From Knoellia remsis (lineage in GTDB: Bacteria > Actinomycetota > Actinomycetes > Actinomycetales > Dermatophilaceae), in contig NZ_PVTI01000030.1 of assembly GCF_003002895.1 (NCBI RefSeq), forward strand, positions 1 through 37,646: a DNA stretch of 37,646 nt, written 5' to 3'. Shown here in pieces: positions 1-8,694 of the stretch. The position numbers were made by a program, and so were the translations under genes. Positions within the stretch are counted from its first letter, which is position 1; every line of letters starts with the position of its first letter. The notes beneath the pieces are model-generated. The model was not told where the DNA came from and made no database searches. It was given only the letters and a program-made list of their open reading frames with translations.

Positions 1-307
1 GAACAACCCCAACGAGCGCCTCAACCGAGAGATCCGCCGCCGCACCGACGTCGTCGGGATCTTCCCCAACCGCGAGTCCGTGATCCGGCTCGTCGGGGCC
101 GTCCTCGCGGAGCAGCACGACGAATGGGCCGAACAACGCCGCTACCTCGGCCTCGAAGCCCTCAAGAACGCCCGCGCCGTGCTCATCGCCCGCGAGGGAC
201 AGGCCGGGAACGAGGAGGTGACCACCGAGCTGATCGCCGGCGCCATCAACGCCTAAACCACAACCCTCGACGGATCACCGTCGTACACCACCGATCCGGA
301 CTTGACC
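1..307 (+). mobile_element. Right end of an IS256-family insertion sequence (left part outside window)
   Basis: The window opens inside a transposase gene and the element appears to end near base 307. After the transposase stop comes a short non-coding tail of about 50 bases ending in GGACTTGACC, the kind of terminal sequence found at the end of actinobacterial IS256-like elements. The sequence beyond 307 reads as an open DUF2510 gene on the other strand, so the junction is placed by the change from gene to IS tail. The left end, both inverted repeats and the target duplication cannot be checked here. The exact last base is an inference, uncertain by several bases. Confidence 0.75.
2..256 (+). 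CDS. IS256-family (mutator type) transposase, C-terminal fragment
   Basis: This is the last 84 residues of a DDE transposase of the IS256/mutator family; the start lies left of the window. The diagnostic stretch is [20 protein letters not shown] at the very beginning, which matches the conserved region following the catalytic Glu in this family, and is followed by [20 protein letters not shown] and a YLGLE segment typical of the C terminus. The reading frame is open from base 2 to a TAA at 254-256. The enzyme cuts and joins the element ends. Nothing within the visible part is broken, so the copy could be active if the rest is intact. Confidence 0.9.
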   Translation, partial: NNPNERLNREIRRRTDVVGIFPNRESVIRLVGAVLAEQHDEWAEQRRYLGLEALKNARAVLIAREGQAGNEEVTTELIAGAINA

Positions 308-803
308 CGGCCCGCTCTCGTTCCACCTCTTGAGCGAGAGCCGTCGCGTCTTTGGAGAGCTGCTCGATCTGCTCCTTGCGAGCAGCTGCATCCAGTGCCC
401 CCATCTCGCCTAGGAGTCCCCGCAGGCGCGCATCCTCCTCCTCTAGTGACGTGGCAACGCCGAGATACTTCTCGGCCAAGCGCTTGGCATTGAAGGCGGT
501 GATGCGCTCGGGCTGCCATGAGTCGCGTCGGGGGGAGTGGGTGAACACCGGTTGCGCTTGGGACTCTGCAGAGTGGGGCGCCTGCTCTTGTACTCGGGGC
601 TCTTCCGGGACCGGTTCATGCCTCCGCGGCTCGGGTGTTGCCTCCGGTTGAGACTCGGTTTTGGTCGCGGTTGGAACTGGCGGATCGGTCGACGCCAACC
701 CGGCGGTTGAAACGTGATCCGTCCACGTCCGCCCATCCCAATACCGATACTCGAAGCGTCGAAATGGGTCGTGATGCCACCCTGCGCGTGCTTGTTCGGA
801 CAT
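246..803 (-). pseudogene. DUF2510 protein, C terminus replaced by IS256 insertion
   Basis: A 185-codon frame begins at the ATG at 803, preceded by the Shine-Dalgarno-like GGAGAGGGG; a TTG start ten codons upstream is less likely. Residues 8-33 (GWHHDP, then YWDGRTWTDHV) form a DUF2510 domain, a short Trp-rich module common at the N terminus of actinobacterial membrane or secreted proteins of unknown function. A Pro/Glu-rich linker and a charged, probably helical stretch (about 105-160) follow. From about base 307 the frame runs into the IS256 tail, adding about 20 foreign residues before a TGA at 246-248. The original C terminus is therefore missing. Whether the shortened protein works is unknown. 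Confidence 0.8.
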
Positions 804-854
804 TCGAAACCCCTCTCCGTTGAATGTTCCCAACAGAGATCTTGCCCTGAGGCC

Positions 855-875
855 CCAACTTCTGGGAGAAGTTGG
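855..875 (-). terminator. Candidate hairpin terminator after GH92 gene
   Basis: CCAACTTCT and AGAAGTTGG form a perfect 9-bp stem with a GGG loop, 45 bases after the GH92 stop codon and just upstream of the DUF2510 start. No clear T-run follows on the minus strand, so it is a candidate only. Confidence 0.45.
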
Positions 876-919
876 CTTACGTTCTTGCCGAAGCGTCCAT
901 CACGCACGGCCCGTCGGGC

Positions 920-3900
920 TCAGGTCACGGTGACGGTCACCGTCGCGAGCGCGTCGTTGCGGCTGTCGCCGACGAGGACACGGACGGCATAGGTGCCCGG
1001 TGACGCCCACGTGTGGCTGCCGCCGACCGTCGCGGTGCCGTCGGCGGCGACGGTGACCCTGGCGTCCTCGGTCACCGAGCCGTCGCCCCAGGCGACGCGC
1101 GCGGTGTAGCCGCCTGCCGCGGGCACGCCGCCCGAGGCTGTCGCGAGGGTGATGGTGGTCGCGGTGCCGGCCTTCGCGGCCGGGGCGGCACCGCCCGTGA
1201 CGGCGAGGGGGGACCCGTTGTCGGCGACGGCGAAGACGTGGATGCGGCCCTCCGTCGCCGGGTCACCGGCCTGTGTCGGCAGCGTCACTGACGCGACGGT
1301 CTTGCCCGCCGGGATCGTCAGCGGCGCGGTCGCGAAGAGCGTGAGCTTGCACGAGTCGGTGCTCGTCCCGTTGAGGCGCGAGTCCATCCGGACGGCGACG
1401 AGGTTGCCGAACTGCGGTGCGCCACACCAGTCCCCGTACTGGATCTTGTATGCCGTGCTCGTGCCGTCCGTGAACGTCACCGTGCCCGTCGTGTCCTGGT
1501 TCTTCTGGGTGGCGGTCCCGATGAGGCTGAGCTGGGTGGCTCCCGGGGCGAGCGTCACGGGGAGCGTCTGGCCCGCGCCGGTGGCGTTGTCCTTGCCGCC
1601 CTTCTCGGTGCCCGGCATCGAGAAGCGAAGGTCCGTGCCCGGGACGGTGAGGAGGCGACCGGGAACCGCGCCCGCGGCATACAGGGCCGGACGAGAGATG
1701 CCCGCCTGGTCCCCATCGCAGGCGATCTCCTCGCCCGGCTCGCCGATGCACCGTAGGTCGAACCCGCTCGCGTACGACGGGGCGACGCGCTGGTGGATGA
1801 GTGCCGATCCGACGGCCGATCCCTCGGCGCGCTTGTCGCGCACGGTGACCGTGACGTCGTAGGGGCCCGCCGCGGCATACGTGTGCGTGCCGCTGACGAC
1901 GTAGGTGCCGAGGTCACCGGCCTTGACCGTCCCGGTCGAGCTCGTGCCGTCGCCCCAGGCGATCGTCGCGGTGAAGTCCTGCGCGGAGGCGTTCTTGGGC
2001 GCGACGAAGGTCGCGACCGTGCCGCTCACCTGCTCGTCCTCGACGCCTTCGAGCTGGGCCCCGGCGGTGACGGCGAGCTTGGTGTTCGCCGCGTGCGAGC
2101 CGTCGGTGAGGAACTCGACCTCGGAGATCGTCGGGCTGCCGCTGCTCGCCGTGACCACGAGTCGGTAGGCCTGGTAGGTCCCGGGCGTCGCGATCCTGAA
2201 CGGCCTCGTCTGGGTGCGCCACGCGAACGTCTGCGCGGTGCGCGTGTCGAGGGTCGTCCAGGTGCGCCCGTCCTTGGAGCCCTCGACGCGCCACGCACTC
2301 GGGTCGCCGGCGGCGGCGCCGTTGGTGATCGTGTAGAACGTCGCCCGCTGGCCGACGCCGGAGATCGTGTGGGTGATCGTCGGGGTGGGGCTCGAGAAGG
2401 TCGTCGCCGTCCGCGAGTCGTTGTCGACGAGGGCCTTGGCATCGGTCGCCTGCGGCGCGACCGTCGTGCCCTTGCCGGCGCCGGTCACGTCGACGAGCGG
2501 TGCGGGCTTGTCATCACCCTTGGTGAGCGAGGGCGGCGCGGCGTTCGGCTTGGATCCGTAGGCAGACGGCGTCGCGCCCATCTGGAACTCGATCGACGCG
2601 GCGCCGGACAGCATCGAGTGCGGGATCGAGGTGTTCGGCCGGCCCTCGCCGTTGACCTTGAGCTTCTGGACGTAGATGTTGCGCTCGGAGTTGCCCGGCG
2701 CGGTGACGACGAGGTCACCGCTCGCGCGCTTCACCGTGGCCTTGGTGAACTTCGGCGAGCCGACGGCCCACTCGGCCGAGCCGACCTGGAGCGGGTAGAT
2801 GCCCAGCGAGGAGAGGATGTTCCACGCCGACATCTCGCCGTTGTCCTCGTCGCCGGGGTAGCCCTGGCCGATGTCGCCACCGGTGTAGAGCCGGCGCAGC
2901 ACCTCGCGGACCTTCTCGGCCGTGCGGAACTGCTTGCCGGTGAAGTTGTACATGTACGGGAGGTGGTGCGAGACCTGGTTGCTCATCCCGAACTGACCCA
3001 TGCGCACGTCACGCGCCTCGATCATCTCGTGGATCGTGCCGCCGTAGGAGCCGGGCTTCGTCGCGGTCTCGGGCGTCGTGAAGAACTCGTCGAGCTTGTC
3101 GGCGAGCGCCTCGCGACCACCGAGCAGGTTGGCCAGTCCGTTGCCGTCCTGCGGCGCGTGGAAGGCGAAGTTCCACCCGTTCGTCTCGGTGTAGTTGCCG
3201 CCCCAGACCTCGGGGTCGAAGTTCTCGGCGAACTCACCCGAGGCCGAACGCCCCTGGAAGAAGCCGGTCTCGGGGTTGAACAGGTTGACGTATGCCGTGG
3301 CGCGCTTGAGGAAGTACTCGGACTCCTCCGCGAGGGTCGCCTTGCGCGACGCGGGCGTAGCCGGGTCGTCGGCGAGGGACTTGGCCTGGTTGCCGATGCC
3401 GAAGTCGTTGATGAGTCCCTCGAGACCCCACGACACGCTCTCGTGCGTGCTCTCGGGAGTCCAGCCGAGGAACGTCGACGTCGCGATGCCCTTGCGGCCG
3501 ACCGCGGACGTCGGCGGGAGGACGGTCGCGTTCTTCAGGGCGGCGTCGTAGGTCGAGAGCTTGTCCGGCAGGGGCACGCCCTTGACCTGGAGGTCGGCGA
3601 AGGACACGTCGGAGCTCGTGCCCGTCATGAGGTCGGCGTAGCCGGGGGAGGACCAGCGGGCGACCCAGCCGCCGTCGCGGTACTGCTGGACGAAGCCGTC
3701 GGCGATCTCGGCCGCGAACTCGGGGTAGAGCAGTGCGTAGGCCGGCCACACCGTCCGGTAGGTGTCCCAGAAGCCGTTGTTGACGTAGATCTTGCCGTCC
3801 TTGACCGCGGCGTTCGTCGTCGTCGCGGTGGCGCTGCCGGACTTCGGCGAGACCGGGCTCGCGTACTGGTAGCGCGGAGTGGTCGCGGTGCCGGTGTTCT

Positions 3901-5992
3901 CGAACTGGCTGTTGGGGTAGAGGTTGAGCCGGTAGAGGTTCGACATGAGGGTGCGCAGCTCGGTGTCCGAGGCGCCCTCGACCTGCACGACGCCGAGGCG
4001 GTCATCCCACGCCTTCTTGGCCGCGCCCTGGACGTCGGAGAACGAGCGGCCCTGGAGCTCGAGCGCGTGGTTGCGCTTGGCCTGGTCGAGCGAGATGAAG
4101 GACGTCGACAGCCGCAGCTCGACGTCACGGTCACTCGTCGTCGGGAAGGTCGCATAGCGGGTGCCCGTCCGGCCGCCGGGCGCCGTTCCGGACGCGCTGG
4201 CCGGCCGGTCGAAGACGCCGTAGACGAACATCCGGCTCCGGCCGACGGACAGGCCACTGCCGTTGTCGACCCAGCCGGTGAAGGTGCCGGTCGCGTTGTC
4301 GACGGTGAAGGAGCCGTTGTTGTCGACGGTGTCGATGACGAGGCTGCCGGTCGGCGCGCTGTCCGGGAAGGTGAAGCGGTAGACGCCCCCGTGGTCGGCC
4401 GGGGCGAGCTCGGCGGTGATGCCCGCGTCGAAGTTCACCCGGTAGTGGTCGGGGCGGGCCACCTCGGTCGCGTGGTCGTAGGACAGCTGACGGCCGGTGG
4501 CGCTGCCCGTCGGCACACCCTGCGTGATCGACGGCATGACCGACATCTGGTTGCGGTCACCCATCCACGGGGACGGCTCGTGCGAGATGCCGAGCCCCTG
4601 GAGCATCGGCCGGTTCTGCGCGTTGTTGCCCGCCTGGTAGTAGTACTCCCACGACTGCGACGTCGCGTTGCTCACGGGAGTGAAGAACGTGAACCCGTTG
4701 GGGACGGCGGAGATCGGGAGGTTGTTGCCGCGCGAGAACGACCCGGAGCTGTTCGTGCCGCGCCGGATGTCCACGGCATACGTGGGGCTCGAACGGTCGA
4801 TCGTCGCCGGGCTCGGGTCGATGGTGACGTCGTCGACCCAGCCGCCGAAGAAGGTCTTCTCCGTCGCGCCGGCGGTGTTGTCGTAGCCGACGAGGATGGC
4901 GTCGACGGTCTTGCCGGCGGCCTTCGGGCCGAGGTCCACGGTCACCGAGTTCCACTGCGCGGCATACAGGGTCTTGCCCACGCCCTGCTCGTTCGGTGAC
5001 GCGACGCTGCTGTAGGCGTCGACGGCGCCGAGGTCGGACAGCAGGGTGCCGTCGGTGAAGCGCAGGTCGACCGCGGCATACGTCGACGGGTAGGTGAGGT
5101 CGCCGTTCACCATGTCCGGGATGATCTTGTAGCTCAGCTGCGACCGGTCGCCGACGGGGACGTCGACGTCGAAGATCCGGTTCCACGCGTAGCCACGACC
5201 GGCGGCGGTGTGCCGGCCGGAGTAGCGCAGCGCCTTGACCCCGGTCCAGCCCGCGAGGGACTTGATGTTGTAGCCCGAGCGCGGCCCGGCCCCGACGGTG
5301 GTGACCATCGGTTGGGCGCCCGGCTCAGTGGGGGTGAACTCGCCGAAGAGGCCCCAGTCGGCGAGCTGGACGATGCCACCGCCCTGGTTCGCGGTGACGT
5401 CCAGCCGGTAGTACGTGTAGTCGCCCGGGGTGGCGATCGTGAAGGTCTGCTTCTGGAAGCGGGAGGTCCACGTGAGACCGGTGCGACGGTCGAGGTCGGT
5501 CCACGTCGTGCCGTCGGTCGAGCCCAGGAGGGTGACGTCGCGCGGGTCGCGCTCGGGGGCGTCGTTGGCCGACGTGAGGCTGTAGGTGAGCGCGCGCTTG
5601 GGTCCGCTCAGCTGGTAGCGCACCCAGCCGGTCGAGGTGAACGCGAGCCACTTCGTGTCCGGGTTGGAGTCGCTGAGGTTCGCGGCCGTCTCCCCGGGTG
5701 GGTTCTCGGCGCTCGCGGTGATGGCGGCGATCGAGCCGAGGAGGCTGCCGTCCGCGGCCACCCCACCGGTGACGTTCTGCTGCATCGGGCCGTCCGGGCC
5801 GGCCTCGACGGTCGACTCCAGCGGCTGCGGCTGCCCGGTCTCGAACGACGTCGACCACGCGCCACCCGCGGTGCTGTTCGTGCCGGCAGGCGAGGCGCTC
5901 GCCACGCCGGTCACCGTGGCCGACGCGCCGACGAGCGCGAGCGTCAGGACGGAGGCGGCAAGGCCTCGTGGGAACACAGTGGTCAGGGGCAT
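920..5992 (-). CDS. Secreted multidomain GH92 alpha-mannosidase
   Basis: Large exported glycoside hydrolase of family GH92, whose known members are calcium-dependent exo-alpha-mannosidases acting on N-glycans or mannans. Starting at the ATG at 5992 (GGAGGA a few bases upstream) gives 1690 residues with a signal peptide at once (Arg, then a hydrophobic stretch ending ASA); the longer frame to 6082 adds a non-signal leader and was rejected. Domains in order: signal peptide 1-33; F5/8-type discoidin-like module around 80-200; GH92 N-terminal beta domain about 400-620; catalytic barrel about 640-1110 with FWDTYRT near 739, NYTETNGW near 930 (likely acid Glu) and GDEDNGEMSAW near 1045 (likely base Asp pair); a second discoidin-like module near 1170-1290; two PKD-like domains near 1310-1400 and 1600-1690. 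There is no LPXTG or membrane anchor. It is divergent from a LacI regulator and a mannose-6-phosphate isomerase, which supports a mannose substrate. Domain borders are approximate. Confidence 0.93.
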   Translation of the reverse strand: MPLTTVFPRGLAASVLTLALVGASATVTGVASASPAGTNSTAGGAWSTSFETGQPQPLESTVEAGPDGPMQQNVTGGVAADGSLLGSIAAITASAENPPGETAANLSDSNPDTKWLAFTSTGWVRYQLSGPKRALTYSLTSANDAPERDPRDVTLLGSTDGTTWTDLDRRTGLTWTSRFQKQTFTIATPGDYTYYRLDVTANQGGGIVQLADWGLFGEFTPTEPGAQPMVTTVGAGPRSGYNIKSLAGWTGVKALRYSGRHTAAGRGYAWNRIFDVDVPVGDRSQLSYKIIPDMVNGDLTYPSTYAAVDLRFTDGTLLSDLGAVDAYSSVASPNEQGVGKTLYAAQWNSVTVDLGPKAAGKTVDAILVGYDNTAGATEKTFFGGWVDDVTIDPSPATIDRSSPTYAVDIRRGTNSSGSFSRGNNLPISAVPNGFTFFTPVSNATSQSWEYYYQAGNNAQNRPMLQGLGISHEPSPWMGDRNQMSVMPSITQGVPTGSATGRQLSYDHATEVARPDHYRVNFDAGITAELAPADHGGVYRFTFPDSAPTGSLVIDTVDNNGSFTVDNATGTFTGWVDNGSGLSVGRSRMFVYGVFDRPASASGTAPGGRTGTRYATFPTTSDRDVELRLSTSFISLDQAKRNHALELQGRSFSDVQGAAKKAWDDRLGVVQVEGASDTELRTLMSNLYRLNLYPNSQFENTGTATTPRYQYASPVSPKSGSATATTTNAAVKDGKIYVNNGFWDTYRTVWPAYALLYPEFAAEIADGFVQQYRDGGWVARWSSPGYADLMTGTSSDVSFADLQVKGVPLPDKLSTYDAALKNATVLPPTSAVGRKGIATSTFLGWTPESTHESVSWGLEGLINDFGIGNQAKSLADDPATPASRKATLAEESEYFLKRATAYVNLFNPETGFFQGRSASGEFAENFDPEVWGGNYTETNGWNFAFHAPQDGNGLANLLGGREALADKLDEFFTTPETATKPGSYGGTIHEMIEARDVRMGQFGMSNQVSHHLPYMYNFTGKQFRTAEKVREVLRRLYTGGDIGQGYPGDEDNGEMSAWNILSSLGIYPLQVGSAEWAVGSPKFTKATVKRASGDLVVTAPGNSERNIYVQKLKVNGEGRPNTSIPHSMLSGAASIEFQMGATPSAYGSKPNAAPPSLTKGDDKPAPLVDVTGAGKGTTVAPQATDAKALVDNDSRTATTFSSPTPTITHTISGVGQRATFYTITNGAAAGDPSAWRVEGSKDGRTWTTLDTRTAQTFAWRTQTRPFRIATPGTYQAYRLVVTASSGSPTISEVEFLTDGSHAANTKLAVTAGAQLEGVEDEQVSGTVATFVAPKNASAQDFTATIAWGDGTSSTGTVKAGDLGTYVVSGTHTYAAAGPYDVTVTVRDKRAEGSAVGSALIHQRVAPSYASGFDLRCIGEPGEEIACDGDQAGISRPALYAAGAVPGRLLTVPGTDLRFSMPGTEKGGKDNATGAGQTLPVTLAPGATQLSLIGTATQKNQDTTGTVTFTDGTSTAYKIQYGDWCGAPQFGNLVAVRMDSRLNGTSTDSCKLTLFATAPLTIPAGKTVASVTLPTQAGDPATEGRIHVFAVADNGSPLAVTGGAAPAAKAGTATTITLATASGGVPAAGGYTARVAWGDGSVTEDARVTVAADGTATVGGSHTWASPGTYAVRVLVGDSRNDALATVTVTVT

Positions 5993-6098
5993 GACGTCCT
6001 CCGGCAGCTCACGCGGTCCGCGACCGGTCGTCGTCGACCGGCCGTCCTGCCGACCTTGGCTGTATGCCGGGTGGTCCGGCAAGACGAGGACCCCACCT

Positions 6099-6113
6099 TG
6101 TCCGGTCGGGACA
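6099..6113. promoter_or_regulatory. Inverted repeat in GH92-lacI divergent promoter region
   Basis: TGTCC and GGACA face each other across GGTCG, midway between the divergent GH92 and lacI starts. It is a candidate operator for the LacI-type protein, but its odd length does not fit the usual even-symmetry LacI site, so confidence is low. Confidence 0.3.
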
Positions 6114-6186
6114 CCGAATCGGACAGAAGCATCGGACCTCTCGGCGGAAGATGCTGTCCGCGTTGCTCAGGGACCGCCGCGTTTGG

Positions 6187-6192
6187 TGTGAT
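6187..6192 (+). promoter_or_regulatory. Candidate -10 box of leaderless lacI-type gene
   Basis: TGTGAT ends six bases before the ATG at 6199, the same spacing seen at many other starts in this window. It lacks the usual A at position 2, so it is weaker than the others. Confidence 0.35.
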
Positions 6193-6198
6193 CAGTGC

Positions 6199-7245
6199 AT
6201 GACAGCGTTGTCGGGAAAACGGACATCGGCGCGGCCCACGATGGCCGACGTCGCCGCGGAGGCCCATGTCTCCGTCAAGACCGTCTCCCGGGTCGTGAAC
6301 CGTGAGCCCGGCGTCCGTCGCGACACCGAGCTGCGGGTGCGTGCCGTCATCGACCGGATCGGCTTCATGCGTCACGACGGCGCGCGCATCCTGCGCCAGG
6401 GCCGCACCCAGACCATCGCCCTCGTCGTCGAGGACCTCGCCAACCCGTTCTACTCGCAGATCAGCGCGGCGGTCGAGCGCGAGGCCAGGATCCGCCAGTA
6501 CCAGCTCATCACCGCCTCCGCCGAGGGCTCGCCGACCCGGGAACGCGGGGTCCTCGAGAGCCTCATCAACCGCCGGGTCGACGGTCTCGTCGTGGTGCCG
6601 GCAGGCGAGCGGCCCGCCGTGGACCCGACGGTCGCCGCGAGCGGGACACCCATCGTCTACGTCGACAGGCCGGTGCGCGGGCAGGCCACGGACACCGTCA
6701 TCAGCGACAACCCCGGCGGGGTGCGCAGCGCCGTCGAGCACCTCGTGGCCAACGGGCACCGCCGCATCGCCCTCCTCGGGGACGATGCGGAGTTCTGGAC
6801 GGCCCGCCAACGGCGCGAGGCGTTCGTCCAGATCCACGACGCGCTCGGGCTGCCCGGTGACGCGAAGGTCTCCATGGGTCCGCACACGGTCGACTCGCTG
6901 ACCGAGCGGCTCGCCACGTGGTCCCGGGAGCGCAGTCCCGTCACGGCCGTCATCACCGGCAACAACCGGGTGACCCTCGCCGCCCTGCACGCCATGCGAC
7001 GCTCCGGCGTCGAGATGGGGCTCGTCGGCTATGACGACTTCGAGCTGGCCGACCTCATCGAACCGGCCGTCACCGTCGTCAACCAGGACCCCACGTCGAT
7101 GGGGCAGAAGGCCGCGCTGCAGCTCATCGCCCGCATCCTCGGGGACGAGTCACCCGCCCAGACCGTCGTCATGCCCACCCGCCTCATCGTCCGGGAGTCG
7201 GGGCGGCTCCCGGCATCCCGCTCTCTCCGGAAGGCCAGCTCATGA
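6199..7245 (+). CDS. LacI-family transcriptional regulator
   Basis: A 348-residue LacI/GalR-type repressor. The N-terminal helix-turn-helix is clear at about 14-36 (MADVAAEAHVSVKTVSRVVN), followed by the hinge and a periplasmic-binding-like sensor domain starting at QTIALVVEDLANPFYSQI and containing VDGLVVVPAG and a C-terminal GYDDFELADL segment typical of the family. The start chosen is the ATG at 6199; the frame is open further upstream, but those residues do not resemble the family. ATG at 6241 is a possible shorter start. The gene lies divergent to the GH92 mannosidase and overlaps the manA start by ATGA, so it most likely senses mannose or a mannose phosphate and controls both. The ligand is inferred from position only. 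Confidence 0.9.
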   Translation: MTALSGKRTSARPTMADVAAEAHVSVKTVSRVVNREPGVRRDTELRVRAVIDRIGFMRHDGARILRQGRTQTIALVVEDLANPFYSQISAAVEREARIRQYQLITASAEGSPTRERGVLESLINRRVDGLVVVPAGERPAVDPTVAASGTPIVYVDRPVRGQATDTVISDNPGGVRSAVEHLVANGHRRIALLGDDAEFWTARQRREAFVQIHDALGLPGDAKVSMGPHTVDSLTERLATWSRERSPVTAVITGNNRVTLAALHAMRRSGVEMGLVGYDDFELADLIEPAVTVVNQDPTSMGQKAALQLIARILGDESPAQTVVMPTRLIVRESGRLPASRSLRKASS

Positions 7246-8300
7246 CCAGCACCGACATCGCGAGTGACACCGAGCTCGCGGCGGGAGGGCCCGTCATCGC
7301 CCACCTGGCGCCGAACATCCCGCGCCGCTTCTACCGCGGCGGCGAGCGCATCTTCGCCTTCCGCAGTGCCGCCACCCCGGGCGACTTCGACGGCCGCCGC
7401 CCGGAGGACTGGCTCGGCTCGACGGCCCGCCTCTTCGCCGAGGGCGGCGGCGGGGTGACGACCCTCGCCGACGGCACCGAGCTGCCCGACGCGCTGGCGG
7501 CCGACCCGGTCGGCTGGCTCGGTGCGGCGCATGCCGCCCGCTTCGGTGGTGACCCCAACCTGCTCACCAAGCTCCTCGACAGCGGGGAACGGCTCCCCGT
7601 GCACTCCCACCCGAGCCGAGACTTCGCCAAGGCGCACCTCGACTGCGACCACGGCAAGACCGAGGCCTGGATCGTGCTCGCCGCCGAGCCCGGTGCGACG
7701 GTGTGGGTCGGCTTCCGCGACGAGCTGGGCGAGGACGAGCTGGCCGAGCTCGTCGACGCCCAGGACGAGCGGCTGCTCGAGGCGTGCAACCCCATCTCGG
7801 TGTCCGCCGGTGACGCCGTCCTCGTGCCCGCGGGCCAGCCACACGCCATCGGCGAAGGCGTCCTCGTCCTCGAGCTGCAGGAGCCCACCGACTTCTCCGT
7901 GATGCTCGAGCACGAGCGGTTCGGCCTCGAGCTCGACCACGCCTTCCTCGGCCTCGACCGGCCCCTGGCCCTGCGCAGCGTCGACCACGGCCCGCTGTCG
8001 GCCGAACGGATCGCGTCGCTGCGCACCCGCTGGGCCGACGTCGAGGGTCAGGGCCCGGCACTGCCCGACGAGGGGAGCGAGTACTTCCGCGCCGAGGTCG
8101 TGCGACCGGTGGGCGCTCCCGTGACGGTCGACGCGGCATACGCGGTCGTCGTCGCCGTCGCGGGACGCGGCGCGATCGACTCCGCCCAGGGGTCGCTCGC
8201 CGTCGCCGCCGGCGACGTCCTCCTCGTACCGCACGCCGCAGGACCGCTCACCGTGAGCGGCGACGTCACCCTCATCCGCTGTATGCCGCCCGCGCCCTGA
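7242..8300 (+). CDS. manA: Class I mannose-6-phosphate isomerase
   Basis: Cupin-type zinc enzyme interconverting mannose 6-phosphate and fructose 6-phosphate, taking released mannose into glycolysis. Of 352 residues, the metal-binding signature is visible: PVHSHPSRDFAKAHLD near residues 119-134 (His pair), GKTEAW shortly after (Glu), and PAGQPHAIGEG near 198-208 (His). An N-terminal FYRGGERI motif and the DPNLLTKLLD segment also fit the family. The start ATG overlaps the regulator's stop (ATGA), so the two genes are translationally coupled. The C-terminal cupin half is less conserved. Bacterial and eukaryotic class I enzymes use the same fold; other sugar-phosphate isomerases of the fold cannot be excluded, but the mannosidase neighbour supports this call. 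Confidence 0.88.
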   Translation: MTSTDIASDTELAAGGPVIAHLAPNIPRRFYRGGERIFAFRSAATPGDFDGRRPEDWLGSTARLFAEGGGGVTTLADGTELPDALAADPVGWLGAAHAARFGGDPNLLTKLLDSGERLPVHSHPSRDFAKAHLDCDHGKTEAWIVLAAEPGATVWVGFRDELGEDELAELVDAQDERLLEACNPISVSAGDAVLVPAGQPHAIGEGVLVLELQEPTDFSVMLEHERFGLELDHAFLGLDRPLALRSVDHGPLSAERIASLRTRWADVEGQGPALPDEGSEYFRAEVVRPVGAPVTVDAAYAVVVAVAGRGAIDSAQGSLAVAAGDVLLVPHAAGPLTVSGDVTLIRCMPPAP

Positions 8301-8327
8301 GGGGTCCCGCCCCACCCACCTCAGCAT

Positions 8328-8344
8328 TATCGGGTTACCCGATA
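8328..8344. promoter_or_regulatory. Perfect 17-bp palindrome between convergent genes
   Basis: TATCGGGTTACCCGATA reads as two 8-bp arms around a single central T. It lies 27 bases after manA and just before a large terminator hairpin. With a one-base centre it looks more like a protein-binding operator than an RNA hairpin, yet no start codon is near on either strand. Confidence 0.5.
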
Positions 8345-8348
8345 CTCT

Positions 8349-8388
8349 CCGCCCGCGCCCGAGAAGCCTTCTCGGGTCGAGCGGGCGG
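8349..8388. terminator. Bidirectional hairpin terminator between manA and S4 gene
   Basis: A nested hairpin: outer arms CCGCCCGC (8349-8356) and GCGGGCGG (8381-8388), inner arms CCCGAGAA (8358-8365) and TTCTCGGG (8369-8376) with a GCC loop. All 16 base pairs are perfect, and it sits between two converging genes. There is no U-tract, which is usual in high-GC actinobacteria. Confidence 0.75.
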
Positions 8389-8415
8389 AAGTCGGGTGGA
8401 GCGGGCGGGCGCGGC

Positions 8416-8637
8416 TCAGGCGTCGATCGCGACGCGGACGGTCTCACCGGCGTAGGTCACCGTGTCGCCGTCACGCAGCTGGCGGCCCCGGCGGGTCTCG
8501 ACCTCGCCGTTGACCTCGACCTCGCCGGACTCGATGACAGCCCGCGCGTCGGCGCCGTCCTCGACGAGGCTCGCGAACTTCAGCAGCTGGCCGAGGCGGA
8601 TGCTGTCGCCGGTGATCGGGATGTCGGTGGTTGCCAC
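8416..8637 (-). CDS. Small S4-domain RNA-binding protein
   Basis: A 73-residue protein made almost wholly of one S4 RNA-binding domain, recognisable from IRLGQLLKFASLVEDGADARAV followed by IESGEVEVNGEVETRRGRQL and DGDTVTYAGETVRV. This is the YbcJ/YaaA-like stand-alone S4 type, thought to bind structured RNA, probably ribosomal. The start is the GTG at 8637, which has a TACGCT box ending six bases upstream and no Shine-Dalgarno, so the mRNA is probably leaderless. It is convergent with manA and lies downstream of selB on the same strand, separated by 57 bases. A link with selenocysteine insertion is not supported by anything beyond position. Confidence 0.85.
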   Translation of the reverse strand: MATTDIPITGDSIRLGQLLKFASLVEDGADARAVIESGEVEVNGEVETRRGRQLRDGDTVTYAGETVRVAIDA

Positions 8638-8643
8638 GATGTC

Positions 8644-8649
8644 AGCGTA
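8644..8649 (-). promoter_or_regulatory. Candidate -10 box, leaderless S4 gene
   Basis: TACGCT on the minus strand ends six bases before the GTG start at 8637. It overlaps a copy of the CGGCATAC octamer (8647-8654). Confidence 0.5.
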
Positions 8650-8694
8650 TGCCGCGGGCGCGCCGTGCGATCATTCCGCGCCCGCGGTTTCCCC

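Noticed and set aside
1793-4999. 1068-residue plus-strand open frame opposite the GH92 gene
   Set aside because: It is an Arg/Val/Gly-rich mirror frame of the high-GC mannosidase gene, with no domain likeness.
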